The notes under the pieces: model-generated
What the model was told of the DNA's origin: nothing
Databases searched by the model: none
What the model saw: only the letters and a program-made list of their open reading frames with translations
Assembly (NCBI RefSeq): GCF_964340395.1
Contig: NC_135567.1
Location: 8,238,658 to 8,302,657, forward strand
Source: Glandiceps talaboti
Taxonomy: Eukaryota > Hemichordata > Enteropneusta > Spengelidae
Direction: 5' to 3'
Length of the DNA: 64,000 nt
Shown: positions 46,005 through 58,000 of the stretch, in pieces
How positions within the stretch are numbered: the stretch's first letter is position 1
How the letters are laid out: each line of letters opens with the position of its first letter
Translations under genes and position numbers: made by a program

Positions 46005-46378
46005 TAAAGTGACCAAATTAATGAGGATTAGGTATTTATTTTGAATTTTTAATTTATAAAACAACTTTACTGTATTTTCTAATTGAAAAAAAAATAATGT
46101 GAAATAATATCTACCAATTCCTTGTTTGTAACTCAGTAAATTGAAAATCAATAAAATATGTCTAAAATGTTTGTTATTATGCAAAAAAATAACAAAGTGT
46201 TTACACTTTTTTCATCTTTTTTCATCTTTTTGTAATCAAATGAGTTACAAACAAGGTCTTGATATTTATAATATGTTATTTCACATTATTTGTTAAATTA
46301 GGAAAACAGTAAAGTTGTATTATGAATTAAAAATCCAAAATAAATACATAATTCTCATCCATATGGCCACTTTATTAA
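46005..46378. mobile_element. Foldback (MITE-like) element
   Basis: The left arm (GTGACC...GGTATTTATTTTGAATTTTT...AATAATGTGAAATAA) is matched by the reverse complement of 46255-46375 over about 130 bp with substitutions, including CCTTGTTTGTAACTCA against TGAGTTACAAACAAGG near the centre. Loop of about 90 AT-rich bases. No coding capacity. Confidence 0.75.
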
Positions 46379-47304
46379 TATTATAATATTTCCTTTTAGA
46401 CAACATTTAAATATATATATCAAAAATATACATAAGGTAGCTGTCTATTTTATCATTCACACAAATGATATTATGTAATATTATATGATTAATATGTAAT
46501 TTATATCAATCTATTTTAATTAATATCAATCCATATAAAACACACTTTTTTGTCACTTCAATTCAAACATATGATTATTGTAAAACACAGGTAGGGTTGA
46601 TTTGAACAGTTTTATTTGAGATCATTATCATTTTGTCAAATCACAACAACCTGGAAAGACTTTACATAATTGTATGATACAAATCATTAGATTAGCTTTG
46701 TAGATCAAATGATTTATAAAGGTTATAAGACACAAATAGTTCAAAGTTGTTTTAGCATTAAGTTTTCAATCTGTCAAAATCTAGTTAAAGCTGACCACTA
46801 GGTGGCGGTATGGTCAGCAGATTAGTCAGCTGTAACAATGAATATCATTCTGATGAGGATCGTCAACAAGACAGATCAAAAGCTCAATGCTAAAAACATT
46901 TTGAACTGATTGTGCGTTATATCATTATGTAATACATTCACAATGCTAAAACATGTAACATTAAAAAGCTATATTGATGATGGACAACTGATATATACAC
47001 ATACTCTATGTAAATTAGAATATTAACACATGTATCTGTGTTATGGTTTCTAAGAATTACTGGACTGTAAGATATGTCGTGACGTTCCGCCCTCACTGGC
47101 CTCTGATGTGTGAGGGCGCCCCATCATGGTGTACCTTACAGACTAAAGAATTACATGATTATACATCTTTACAAAGTTTGAGGAAATTTAAATCTGACCA
47201 TGTCATCTGATACATTTAGATATTTACAAGATACGTTTTCATGTATGACGTCACTGTACTACACCTAGCCATTTCACAGCTACAGACTTTATTGTTTCAG
47301 GGGT
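46379..47304. other. AT-rich sequence; repeat scrap and hairpin
   Basis: AAAGCTCAATGCTAAAA at 46878 matches 24853 inside the ISL2EU-like element. At about 47088-47115 GCCCTCAC and GTGAGGGC can pair. No gene is seen. Confidence 0.45.
46795..46808 (+). promoter_or_regulatory. Possible CTCF-type insulator site
   Basis: CCACTAGGTGGCGG closely fits the bilaterian CTCF core (CCASYAGRKGGCRS). It lies upstream of the ankyrin exon in gene orientation. One motif match has little weight by itself. Confidence 0.3.
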
Positions 47305-47575
47305 GAGGGATGTAGCTGCCTGCTGGGGGTGTAGCTGCCTGCAGGGGGGATGTAGCTGCCTGCTGGGGGTGTAGCTGCCTGCTGGGGCAGGGGGGTGTAG
47401 TTGCCTGGGGTGTAGCTGCCTGCTGGGGAGGGGGAGGTTTGTAGCTGCCAGCTGGGGGGGGGGGTGTAGCTGCCTGCTGGGTGGTGTTGTTGCCTGCTGG
47501 GGGTGTAGCTGCCTGCTGGGTGGTGTTGTTGCCTGCTGGGGGTGTAGCTGCCTGCTGGGAGGGGGGAGTAGCCCC
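47305..47575. repeat. G-rich minisatellite (TGTAGCTGCCTGCTGGGGG)
   Basis: About 12 units of roughly 19-26 bp, each TGTAGCTGCCTGCTGG plus a run of G, with GTTGTTGCC variants. Several G runs per 60 bases allow G-quadruplexes on the plus strand. The Pro/Gln-rich minus-strand frames are artefacts of the repeat. Confidence 0.9.
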
Positions 47576-47639
47576 CTCAATGGCAAGGGGCTGGGTAACC
47601 AAGACTACAGACTTTAAATGGATAGATGTACTTAAATAA

Positions 47640-48005
47640 ATTAGTGACAATGGCATTATAGCACAAATCTATAATAATCACATCCTCAAAGAGCTTTACA
47701 ATTATTACTCCATGGCACAGACCTATAGTGGCACAATGGCCCTTTACTTCCTCAACTCCCTGGGGAGCATACAATCAACCTCTATAAGTGCATGGGATTA
47801 AAGCATTCACATTCATTTCAACATCTATCCTACCAGGTCCCCAATTAATATAGCTAGGTTAACCAAAGCGCAATTGTGGTTCAAATCTTACCCGAGAACT
47901 CGTCATTCAGAAACAAATGCCAGCAATGGGCTCAACCCTGCAACCTGCAGATTCCTAGCCAGCCACTCTAAACATTCAACCATCATGACTGCACATCTAT
48001 CCACT
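47640..48005 (-). mobile_element. Reverse-oriented tRNA-derived SINE, old
   Basis: On the minus strand, GTTGCAGGGTTGAGCCC (about 47925-47945) resembles a Pol III B box with tRNA-like sequence before it. The 3' end reads GTAAAGCTCTTTGAGGATGT...TTTGTGCTATAATGCCATTG, the AAAGC(G)CTTTGA...GCGCTATATAA-type tail found on many animal SINEs. Divergent, without a clear target duplication. Confidence 0.6.
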
Positions 48006-48097
48006 TGCCTTATACCAATGATGTTATTGTACAATATATATATATCACTAATTCATTATTGCTATGAGTATAGTCTACATTGTAGTAGTCTATCAGC

Positions 48098-48174
48098 TAG
48101 CCCTCGGATGTTCTTCCGATAAAATACGACACACAGCTGAACAACGCTATTGAGGATGGAACATCCGAGGTCTA
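48098..48174. repeat. 17-bp inverted repeat
   Basis: CTAGCCCTCGGATGTTC at 48097-48113 and GAACATCCGAGGTCTAG at 48159-48175 pair with one mismatch around 45 bases. No known role. Confidence 0.6.
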
Positions 48175-48286
48175 GCGAATGTCATCAGGATATAAATAAC
48201 TGCCAATCAGAGAACCGTATTAGCGACAAGCACAAACAGAGGACAATAGCTAAATTTTCATGCATATTCATCTTAAGGAGGGGCTT

Positions 48287-49256
48287 GTAAAAATAACCAC
48301 CAATGCGTTAACTAAAATGTATGAATGACAACATCTACACACACATATATATGCATATATGGCCCAACCCACCGCTTATCGTAATCTCAATGGAATGTCC
48401 GGTCTGAAAATGACAGTCGCTAGACTGTTCGGGCAAGCCCTCACATGCGAACTTCGTTCGCTTATAGTTATAGCATCGAAAGAAAGCCCGAACGTCTAGC
48501 AGCAAGACTAACATTGTAGTAGCTTTAGCATGTATGTGTTCACCTGCCAAATGTTTAATTTGCCTACACAACCCTGTTGTTACATTCCCCACATACGCCA
48601 TCAATTGGAGGTTGCTTATGGGTGAGGTATCAATATTTTAGCATGTGACTTCACTTTTGGATATTTAACAGGCCTAGGTTGCCAAGCAACCAGTTACCTT
48701 AAACAGATGTTAATCTTTACAGCATTGACATTGAAATGTGAAGTAGCCCATAACAGATTTAATGATTTCATTACATCAATAAAACAAGAATCTTACATTT
48801 CCAGGCTGAAGTCAAAGTATTTTGTAATACAACAAATCACATTTTCAAACGTAAAATGCACATTTCTGATGCGATCATTTTCATTTGAACAATTTCCCAA
48901 CTAGTCAACAGAAGTACCATGACTACAAAATATCAAAGCAATTGGTCTAGCAGTTTTTTACTTTAAGTTGTTTACACACACACACACACACACACAGACA
49001 CACACACACACACACACACACGCACGCACACACACACACACACACACATACATACACACACACATACACACACACATACACACATACATACACTCACACA
49101 CACACACATACACACACATATACACACACATACATACATACACACATATACACACACACACACTCACACACACAAACACACACACACACACACAGACAGA
49201 CAGACACTTAGCGATCCCTACAGCACTACTGAACCTTATCAATTCAGTTGTACTAA
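48287..49256 (+). mobile_element. Degenerate H element
   Basis: Eroded 5' end (AAAAATAACCACCAATGCG), one poor unit (TTGGAGGTTGCTTATGGGTG at 48605), then from 48860 a good 3' part: TTGAACAATTTCCCAACTAG, a 225-bp (CA)n/(CATA)n tract (48974-49200), GACAGACAGACACTTAGC, hairpin ACTGAA/TTCAGT and TGTACTAA. Confidence 0.6.
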
Positions 49257-49263
49257 AAATGAG

Positions 49264-49475
49264 TTAAAGGGGAACACCACTCAGTGAAATAATTGTATTT
49301 CCTGAGAGTTTTTTGGTTTTAGATGACAATTTGTATAGTCATGATGACTCTTGGTTCCTTTTTAGTCTTCAATGGGTAAACTAATAATATTGGTGTGCAT
49401 CCTAAGTTCACAAAAATACATTCATTTCTCCAGTAACACCACTTTTCTGGATTGGAACCGTTAAAGGGGCATGGT
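49264..49475. mobile_element. Possible MITE end (TTAAAGGGGAAC)
   Basis: TTAAAGGGGAACACCACTCA at 49264, with the related TTAAAGGGGCATGG at 49459, resembles the reverse terminus ending at 27259. Too little to define an element. Confidence 0.3.
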
Positions 49476-50390
49476 CTGAAACGTCTATCTTTTTTCTTTC
49501 TTTAATTTTTTTTTTTTTTTTTTTGGGGGGGGTTATTTTTTGTTACCTGTATGTACCACTGACTGTAACTTGTTTAATGGTCAGTAATTCATATGCAAAG
49601 CCTATACCCTGTTATCTAATGTATTCTATACTAAGGAATACCATAATATTCTTTTATACTTACAGTATCACAGTAGTTTACAGAGTGAGAATTTTGCAAG
49701 CAACTACCAGTCATTACACAAGTAACAGTGAATGACTGTTTATTTGACCAACCAAAATTGTGCATTCTCCTACCTATTATTATGTTGTGACTCACATTTA
49801 TACAATTACCGATAGTTGATTACATACTTTTCAGGATGAATGTCAATATATCGAAATGACAGTTCCAAAAAATAATTCCAGTTGTAGCTAGTTTAGCTTT
49901 AATAATTGATCAACTTTTATAGAACAGTCTATGACAACTTGCTGCTTTCACTTGATTCTAGGCAGTCAGAAGTACAGAGCTCAGGTTAGACTAATGAGGT
50001 TAAAACAAGTAATTTTGAAAACACCAACTTTTGAGGTGCTTTTCTCACAAATGTTTAGCCACAGAATCAAGGCAAATGAGGATTGTGTATTTTGGTTATA
50101 TCCCATAACCAAAATTCAAAATCCCAAATTGCCCGGATTCTAGGCCAACAAACATATGACGATATCATATATGGAGTATCCAGCTTTCAGTACAGGTATT
50201 ACAAAATTGGCCATAAAGATGAACTCAATGATACAACAGAGATAGTAATGCATCACTATGCATCACCCCCTCCTTTTTTAATTCTTGTTTATTCTGTATC
50301 ATCGTCATCATAATTTGATGAATGTATCCAAATTGTCCAATACTTTGGTTTTTCACCTTCTTTCACCCTTACTATAGTTAGATTAATACA
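49476..50390. other. AT-rich sequence, nothing recognised
   Basis: A T17 run followed by G8 at about 49507-49533. Short open frames at 49931-50313 show no codon bias or family resemblance. Confidence 0.4.
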
Positions 50391-51705
50391 TTTATAGTCT
50401 ATGTACAGAGTACAACTTATAAATATTAATACTAGATAGGAGTTAGTTGTAAAGTTATACATTTACAATCTATGTACAGAGTACAACTTATAAATATTAA
50501 TACTAGATAGGAGTTAGTTGTAAAGTTATACATTTACAATCTATGTACAGAGTACAACTTATAAATATTAATACTAGATAGGAGTTAGTTGTAAAGTTAT
50601 ACATTTACAGTCTATGTACAGAGTACAACTTATAAATATTAATACTAGATAGGAGTTAGTTGTAAAGTTATACATTTACAATCTATGTACAGAGAACAAC
50701 TTATATATATTAATACTAGATAGGAGTTAGTTGTAAAGTTATACATTTACAGTCTATGTACAGAGTACAACTTATAAATATTAATACTAGATAGGAGTTA
50801 GTTGTAAAGTTATACATTTACAATCTATGTACAGAGAACAACTTATATATATTAATACTAGATAGGAGTTAGTTGTAAAGTTATACATTTACAGTCTATG
50901 TACAGAGTACAACTTATAAATATTAATACTAGATAGGAGTTAGTTGTAAAGTTATACATTTACAATCTATGTACAGAATACAACTTATAAATATTAATAC
51001 TAGATAGGAGTTAGTTGTAAAGTTATACATTTACAATCTATGTACAGAATACAACTTATAAATATTAATACTAGATAGGAGTTAGTTGTAAAGTTATACA
51101 TTTACAATCTATGTACAGAATACAACTTATAAATATTAATACTAGATAGGAGTTAGTTGTAAAGTTATACATTTACAATCTATGTACAGAATACAACTTA
51201 TAAATATTAATACTAGATAGGAGTTAGTTGTAAAGTTATACATTTACAGTCTATGTACAGAGTACAACTTATAAATATTAATACTAGATAGGAGTTAGTT
51301 GTAAAGTTATACATTTACAATCTATGTACAGAATACAACTTATAAATATTAATACTAGATAGGAGTTAGTTGTAAAGTTATACATTTACAGTCTATGTAC
51401 AGAGTACAACTTATAAATATTAATACTAGATAGGAGTTAGTTGTAAAGTTATACATTTACAGTCTATGTACAGAGTACAACTTATAAATATTAATACTAG
51501 ATAGGAGTTAGTTGTAAAGTTATACATTTACAGTCTATGTACAGAGTACAACTTATAAATATTAATACTAGATAGGAGTTAGTTGTAAAGTTATACATTT
51601 ATAGTCTATGTGCAGAGTACAACTTATAAATATTAATACTAGATAGGAGTTTGTTGTAAAGTTATACATTTACAATCTATGTACAGAGTACAACTTATAT
51701 ATACA
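50391..51705. repeat. 71-bp satellite, about 18.5 units
   Basis: The unit starts GTCTATGTACAGAGTACAAC and contains ATTAATACTAGATAGGAGTT. Unit starts at 50397 and 50468 confirm the 71-bp period. Variants (GAGTAC, GAATAC, GAGAAC with ATATATA) are clustered: two GAGAAC units are exactly two units apart, and the GAATAC units run together from about 50960. Confidence 0.97.
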
Positions 51706-52031
51706 GTCTGGATGCTAACGTTGTTTCTAACTAAACCACATCTGGTCAAAGTCACTCAATTAGCACAAAAAGTTGTTCATCCAATCAGTGAACCCCAACT
51801 GCTATAGTGATGTAAACACTGTATGAGAAGCATCCTGAGCTGACAAATATACCATATATGGACATTACAGTACCATATTTAGACATTACATATTAAGGGC
51901 CAACATAAACACCAACTTTATGACAGACTGTGATTGATTAACAAAGACATTATGTTAATGACCGTGTTGGTGGCTGTGGATGGATTTTAAAATGTATTTC
52001 ATACATCTCATGACTGCTAGAGTAACGACTT
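51706..52031. other. Spacer between the two satellites
   Basis: Unique-looking sequence of about 325 bp with no gene. It contains ATACCATATATGGACATTAC and a near repeat (GTACCATATTTAGACATTAC). Confidence 0.6.
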
Positions 52032-55000
52032 TGACTATACTGTGAGTAGAGGTATAAATGGTAAGAATACTGTATAGGAACTAGACTAGTGGGTGGAGAT
52101 GTAAATTGTAATGATACTGTATAGGAATTAGACTAGTGGGTGGAGATGTAAATTGTAATGATACTGTATAGGAACTAGACTATGTGAGTAGAGGTATAAA
52201 TGGTAAGAATATTGTATAGGAACTAGACTATGTGAGTAGAGGTATAAATGGTAAGAATATTGTATAGGAACTAGACTATGTGAGTAGAGGTATAAATGGT
52301 AAGAATATTGTATAGGAACTAGACTATGTGAGTAGAGGTATAAATGGTAAGAATACTGTATAGGAACTAGACTATGTGAGTAGAGGTATAAATGGTAAGA
52401 ATACTGTATAGGAACTAGACTAGTGGGTGGAGATGTAAATTGTAATGATACTGTATAGGAACTAGACTGTGTGAGTGGAGGTGTAAATGGTAATGATAAA
52501 GGAACTAGACTATGTGAGTGGAGGTGTAAATGGTAATGATACTGTGTAGGAACTAGACTAGTGGGTGGCGGTGTAAATGGTAACGATACAGTATAGGAAC
52601 TAGACTGTGAGTAGAGGTATAAATGGTAAGAATACTGTATAGGAACTAGACTAGTAGGTGGAGGTATAAATGGTAATGATACAGTATAGGAACTAGACTA
52701 TGTGAGTGGATGTATAAATGGTAATGATACTGTATAGGAACTAGACTAGTGGGTGGCGGTGTAAATGGTAATGATACTGTATAGGAACTAGACTAGTAAG
52801 TGGAGGTATAAATGGTAATGATACTGTATAGGAACTAGACTAGTGGGTGGCGGTATAAATGGTAATGATACTGTATAGGAACTAGACTAGTGGGTTTTGG
52901 TGTAAATGGTAATGATACTGTATAGGAACTAGACTATGTGAGTGGAGGTGTAAATGGTAACGATACTGTATAGGAACTAGACTATGTGAGTGAAGGTGTA
53001 AATGGTAATGATACTGTATAGGAACTAGACTAGTGAGTGGAGATGTAAATGGTAATGATACTGTATAGGAACTAGACTAGTGAGTAGAGGTATAAATGGT
53101 AAGATTAATGTATAGGAACTAGACTAGTGGGTTGAGATGTAAATTGTAATGATACTGTATAGGAACTAGACTAGTGAGTAGAGGTATAAATGGTAAGATT
53201 ACTGTATAGGAACTAGACTAGTGAGTAGAGGTATAAATGGTAAGATTACTGTATAGGAACTAGACTAGTGAGTTGAGGTGTAAATGGTAACGATACTGTA
53301 TAGGAACTAGACTAGTGAGTGGAGATGTAAATGGTAATGATACTGTATAGGAACTAGACTGTGTGAGTGGAGGTGTAAATGGTAATGATACTGTATAAGA
53401 ACTAGACTATGTGAGTGAAGGTGTAAATGGTAATGATACTGTATAGGAACTAGACTATGTGAGTGAAGGTGTAAATGGTAATGATACTGTATAGGAACTA
53501 GACTATGTGAGTGGAGGTGTAAATGGTAATGATACTGTATAGGAACTAGACTAGTGGGTGGCGGTGTAAATGGTAATGATACTGTATAGGAACTAGACTA
53601 GTAAGTGGAGGTATAAATGGTAATGATACTGTATAGGAACTAGACTAGTGGGTGGCAGTGTAAATGGTAATGATACTGTATAGGAACTAGACTAGTGGGT
53701 TTTGGTGTAAATGGTAATGATACTGTATAGGAACTAGACTATGTGAGTGGAGGTGTAAATGGTAACGATACTGTATAGGAACTAGACTATGTGAGTGAAG
53801 GTGTAAATGGTAATGATACTGTATAGGAACTAGACTAGTGAGTGGAGATGTAAATGGTAATGATACTGTATAGGAACTAGACTAGTGAGTAGAGGTATAA
53901 ATGGTAAGATTACTGTATAGGAACTAGACTAGTGGGTGGAGATGTAAATTGTAATGATACTGTATAGGAACTAGACTAGTGAGTAGAGGTATAAATGGTA
54001 AGATTACTGTATAGGAACTAGACTAGTGAGTAGAGGTATAAATGGTAAGATTACTGTATAGGAACTAGACTAGTGAGTTGAGGTGTAAATGGTAACGATA
54101 CTGTATAGGAACTAGACTAGTGAGTGGAGATGTAAATGGTAATGATACTGTATAGGAACTAGACTGTGTGAGTGGAGGTGTAAATGGTAATGATACTGTA
54201 TAAGAACTAGACTATGTGAGTGAAGGTGTAAATTGTAATGATACTGTATAGGAACTAGACTATATGAGTGGAGGTGTAAATGGTAATGATACTGTATAGG
54301 AACTAGACTATGTGAGTGGAGGTGTAAATGGTAATGATACTGTATAAGAACTAGACTATGTGAGTGAAGGTGTAAATGGTAATGATACTGTATAGGAACT
54401 AGACTGTGAGTGAAGGTGTAAATGGTAATGATACTGTATAGGAACTAGACTATGTGAGTGGAGGTGTAAATGGTAATGATACTGTATAGGAACTAGACTA
54501 TGTGAGTGGAGGTGTAAATTGTAATGATACTGTGTAGGAACTAGACTATGTGAGTGGAGGTGTAAATGGTAATGATACTGTATAGGAACTAGACTATGTG
54601 AGTGGAGGTGTAAATGGTAATGATACTGTATAGGAACTAGACTATGTGAGTGGAGGTGTAAATTGTAATGATATTGTGTAGGAACTAGACTAGTGAGTGA
54701 AGATGAAAATGGTAATGATACTGTATAGGAACTAGACTATGTGAGTGGAGGTGTAAATGGTAATGATACTGTGTAGGAACTAGACTATGTGAGTGACGGT
54801 GTAAATGGTAATCATACTGTATAGGAACTAGACTATGTGAGTGAAGGTGTAAATGGTAATGATACTGTATAGGAACTAGACTATGTGAGTGGAGGTGTAA
54901 ATTGTAATGATATTGTGTAGGAACTAGACTATGTGAGTGAAGGTGTAAATGGTAATCATACTGTATAGGAACTAGACTATGTGAGTGGAGGTGTAAATGG

Positions 55001-58000
55001 TAATGATACTGTATAGGAACTAGACTATGTGAGTGGAGGTGTAAATGGTAATGATACTGTATAGGAACTAGACTACGTGAGTGGAGGTGTAAATTGTAAT
55101 GATACTGTGTAGGAACTAGACTGTGAGTGAAGGTGTAAATGGTAATGATACTGTATAGGAACTAGACTATGTGAGTGGAGGTGTAAATGGTAATGATACT
55201 GTATAGGAACTAGACTATGTGAGTGAAGGTGTAAATGGTAATGATACTGTATAGGAACTAGACTGTGAGTGGAGGTGTAAATGGTAATGATACTGTGTAG
55301 GAACTAGACTATGTGAGTGAAGGTGTAAATGGTAATGATACTGTGTAGGAACTAGACTATGTGAGTGGAGGTGTAAATGGTAATGATACTGTATAGGAAC
55401 TAGACTGTGAGTGGAGGTGTAAATGGTAATGATACTGTATAGGAACTAGACTAGTAAGTGGAGGTGTAAATTGTAATGATACTGTATAGGAACTAGACTA
55501 TGTGAGTGGAGGTGTAAATTTTAATGATACTGTATAAGAACTAGACTATGTGAGTGGATATGTAAATGGTAACGATCCTGTATAGGAACTAGTAAGTGGA
55601 GGTGAAAATGGTAATGACATTGTATAGGAACTAGACTAGTAAGTGGATATGTAAATTGTAATGATATTGTATAGGAACTAGACTATGTGAGTGGAGGTGA
55701 AAATGGTAATGATACTGTATAGGAACTAGACTATGTGAGTGAAGGTGTAAATTGTAATGATAAAGGAACTAGACTAGTGAGTGGAGGTGTAAATGGTAAT
55801 GATACTGTATAGGAATTAGACTATGTGAGTGGAGGTGTAAATGGTAATGATACTGTGTAGGAACTAGACTAGTGAGTGGAGGTGTAAATGGTAATGATAA
55901 AGGAACTAGACTAGTGAGTGGAGGTGTAAATGGTAATGATACTGTATAGGAACTAGACTAGTGAGTGGAGGTGTAAATGGTAATGATACTGTGTAGGAAC
56001 TAGACTATGTGAGTGGAGGTGTAAATGGTAATGATACTGTATAGGAACTAGACTATGTGAGTGGAGGTGTAAATGGTAATGATACTGTATAGGAACTAGA
56101 CTATGTGAGTGGAGGTGTAAATGGTAATGATACTGTATAGGAACTAGACTATGTGAGTGGAGGTGTAAATGGTAATGATACTGTATAGGAACTAGACTAT
56201 GTGAGTGGAGGTGTAAATGGTAATGATACTGTATAGGAACTAGACTATGTGAGTGGAGGTGTAAATGGTAATGATACTGTATAGGAACTAGACTATGTGA
56301 GTGGAGGTGTAAATGGTAATGATACTGTATAGGAACTAGACTATGTGAGTGAAGGTGTAAATGGTAATGATACTGTATAGGAACTAGACTATGTGAGTGG
56401 AGGTGTAAATGGTAATGATACTGTATAGGAACTAAACTATGTGAGTGGAGGTGTAAATTGTAATGATACTGTGTAGGAACTAGACTATGTGAGTGAAGGT
56501 GTAAATGGTAATGATACTGTATAGGAACTAGACTATGTGAGTGAAGGTGTAAATGGTAAATATACTATATAGGAACTAGATTATGTGAGTGAAGGTGTAA
56601 ATGGTAATGATACTGTATAGGAACTAGACTATGTGAGTGGAGGTGTAAATTGTAATGCTACTGTGTAGGAACTAGACTATGTGAGTGAAGGTGTAAATGG
56701 TAATGATACTGTGTAGGAACTAGACTATGTGAGTGGAGGTGTAAATGGTAATGATACTGTATAGGAACTAGACTAGTGAATGGAGGTGTAAATGGTAATG
56801 ATACTGTATAGGAACTAGACTAGTGAGAGGAGGTGTAAATGGTAATGATACTGTATAGGAACTAGACTATGTGAGTGGAGGTGTAAATTGTAATGCTACT
56901 GTGTAGGAACTAGACTATGTGAGTGAAGGTGTAAATGGTAATGATACTGTATAGGAACTAGACTAGTGAGAGGAGGTGTAAATGGTAATGATACTGTATA
57001 GGAACTAGACTATGTTAGTGGAGGTGTAAATGGTAATGATACTGTGTAGGAACTAGACTATGTGAGTGGAGGTGTAAATGGTAATGATACTGTATAGGAA
57101 CTAGACTAGTGAGTGGAGATGTAAATGGTAATGATACTGTATAGGAACTAGACTGTGTGAGTGGAGGTGTAAATGGTAATGATACTGTATAAGAACTAGA
57201 CTATGTGAGTGAAGGTGTAAATGGTAATGATACTGTATAGGAACTAGACTATGTGAGTGAAGGTGTAAATGGTAATGATACTGTATAGGAACTAGACTAT
57301 GTGAGTGGAGGTGTAAATGGTAATGATACTGTATAGGAACTAGACTATGTGAGTGAAGGTGTAAATGGTAATGATACTGTATAGGAACTAGACTAGTGGG
57401 TGGCGGTGTAAATGGTAATGATACTGTATAGGAACTAGACTAGTAAGTGGAGGTATAAATGGTAATGATACTGTATAGGAACTAGACTAGTGGGTGGCGG
57501 TGTAAATGGTAATGATACTGTATAGGAACTAGACTAGTGGGTTTTGGTGTAAATGGTAATGATACTGTATAGGAACTAGACTATGTGAGTGGAGGTGTAA
57601 ATGGTAACGATACTGTATAGGAACTAGACTATGTGAGTGAAGGTGTAAATGGTAATGATACTGTATAGGAACTAGACTAGTGAGTGGAGATGTAAATGGT
57701 AATGATACTGTATAGGAACTAGACTAGTGAGTAGAGGTATAAATGGTAAGATTACTGTATAGGAACTAGACTAGTGGGTGGAGATGTAAATTGTAATGAT
57801 ACTGTATAGGAACTAGACTAGTAAGTGGAGGTGTAAATTGTAATGATACTGTATAGGAACTAGACTATGTGAGTGGAGGTGTAAATTGTAATGCTACTGT
57901 ATAGGAACTAGACTAGTAAGTGGAGGTGTAAATTGTAATGATACTGTATAGGAACTAGACTATGTGAGTGGAGGTGTAAATTTTAATGATACTGTATAAG

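Noticed and set aside
47251-47656. Proline/glutamine-rich minus-strand frames
   Set aside because: They are translations of the TGTAGCTGCCTGCTGG minisatellite and show its period.
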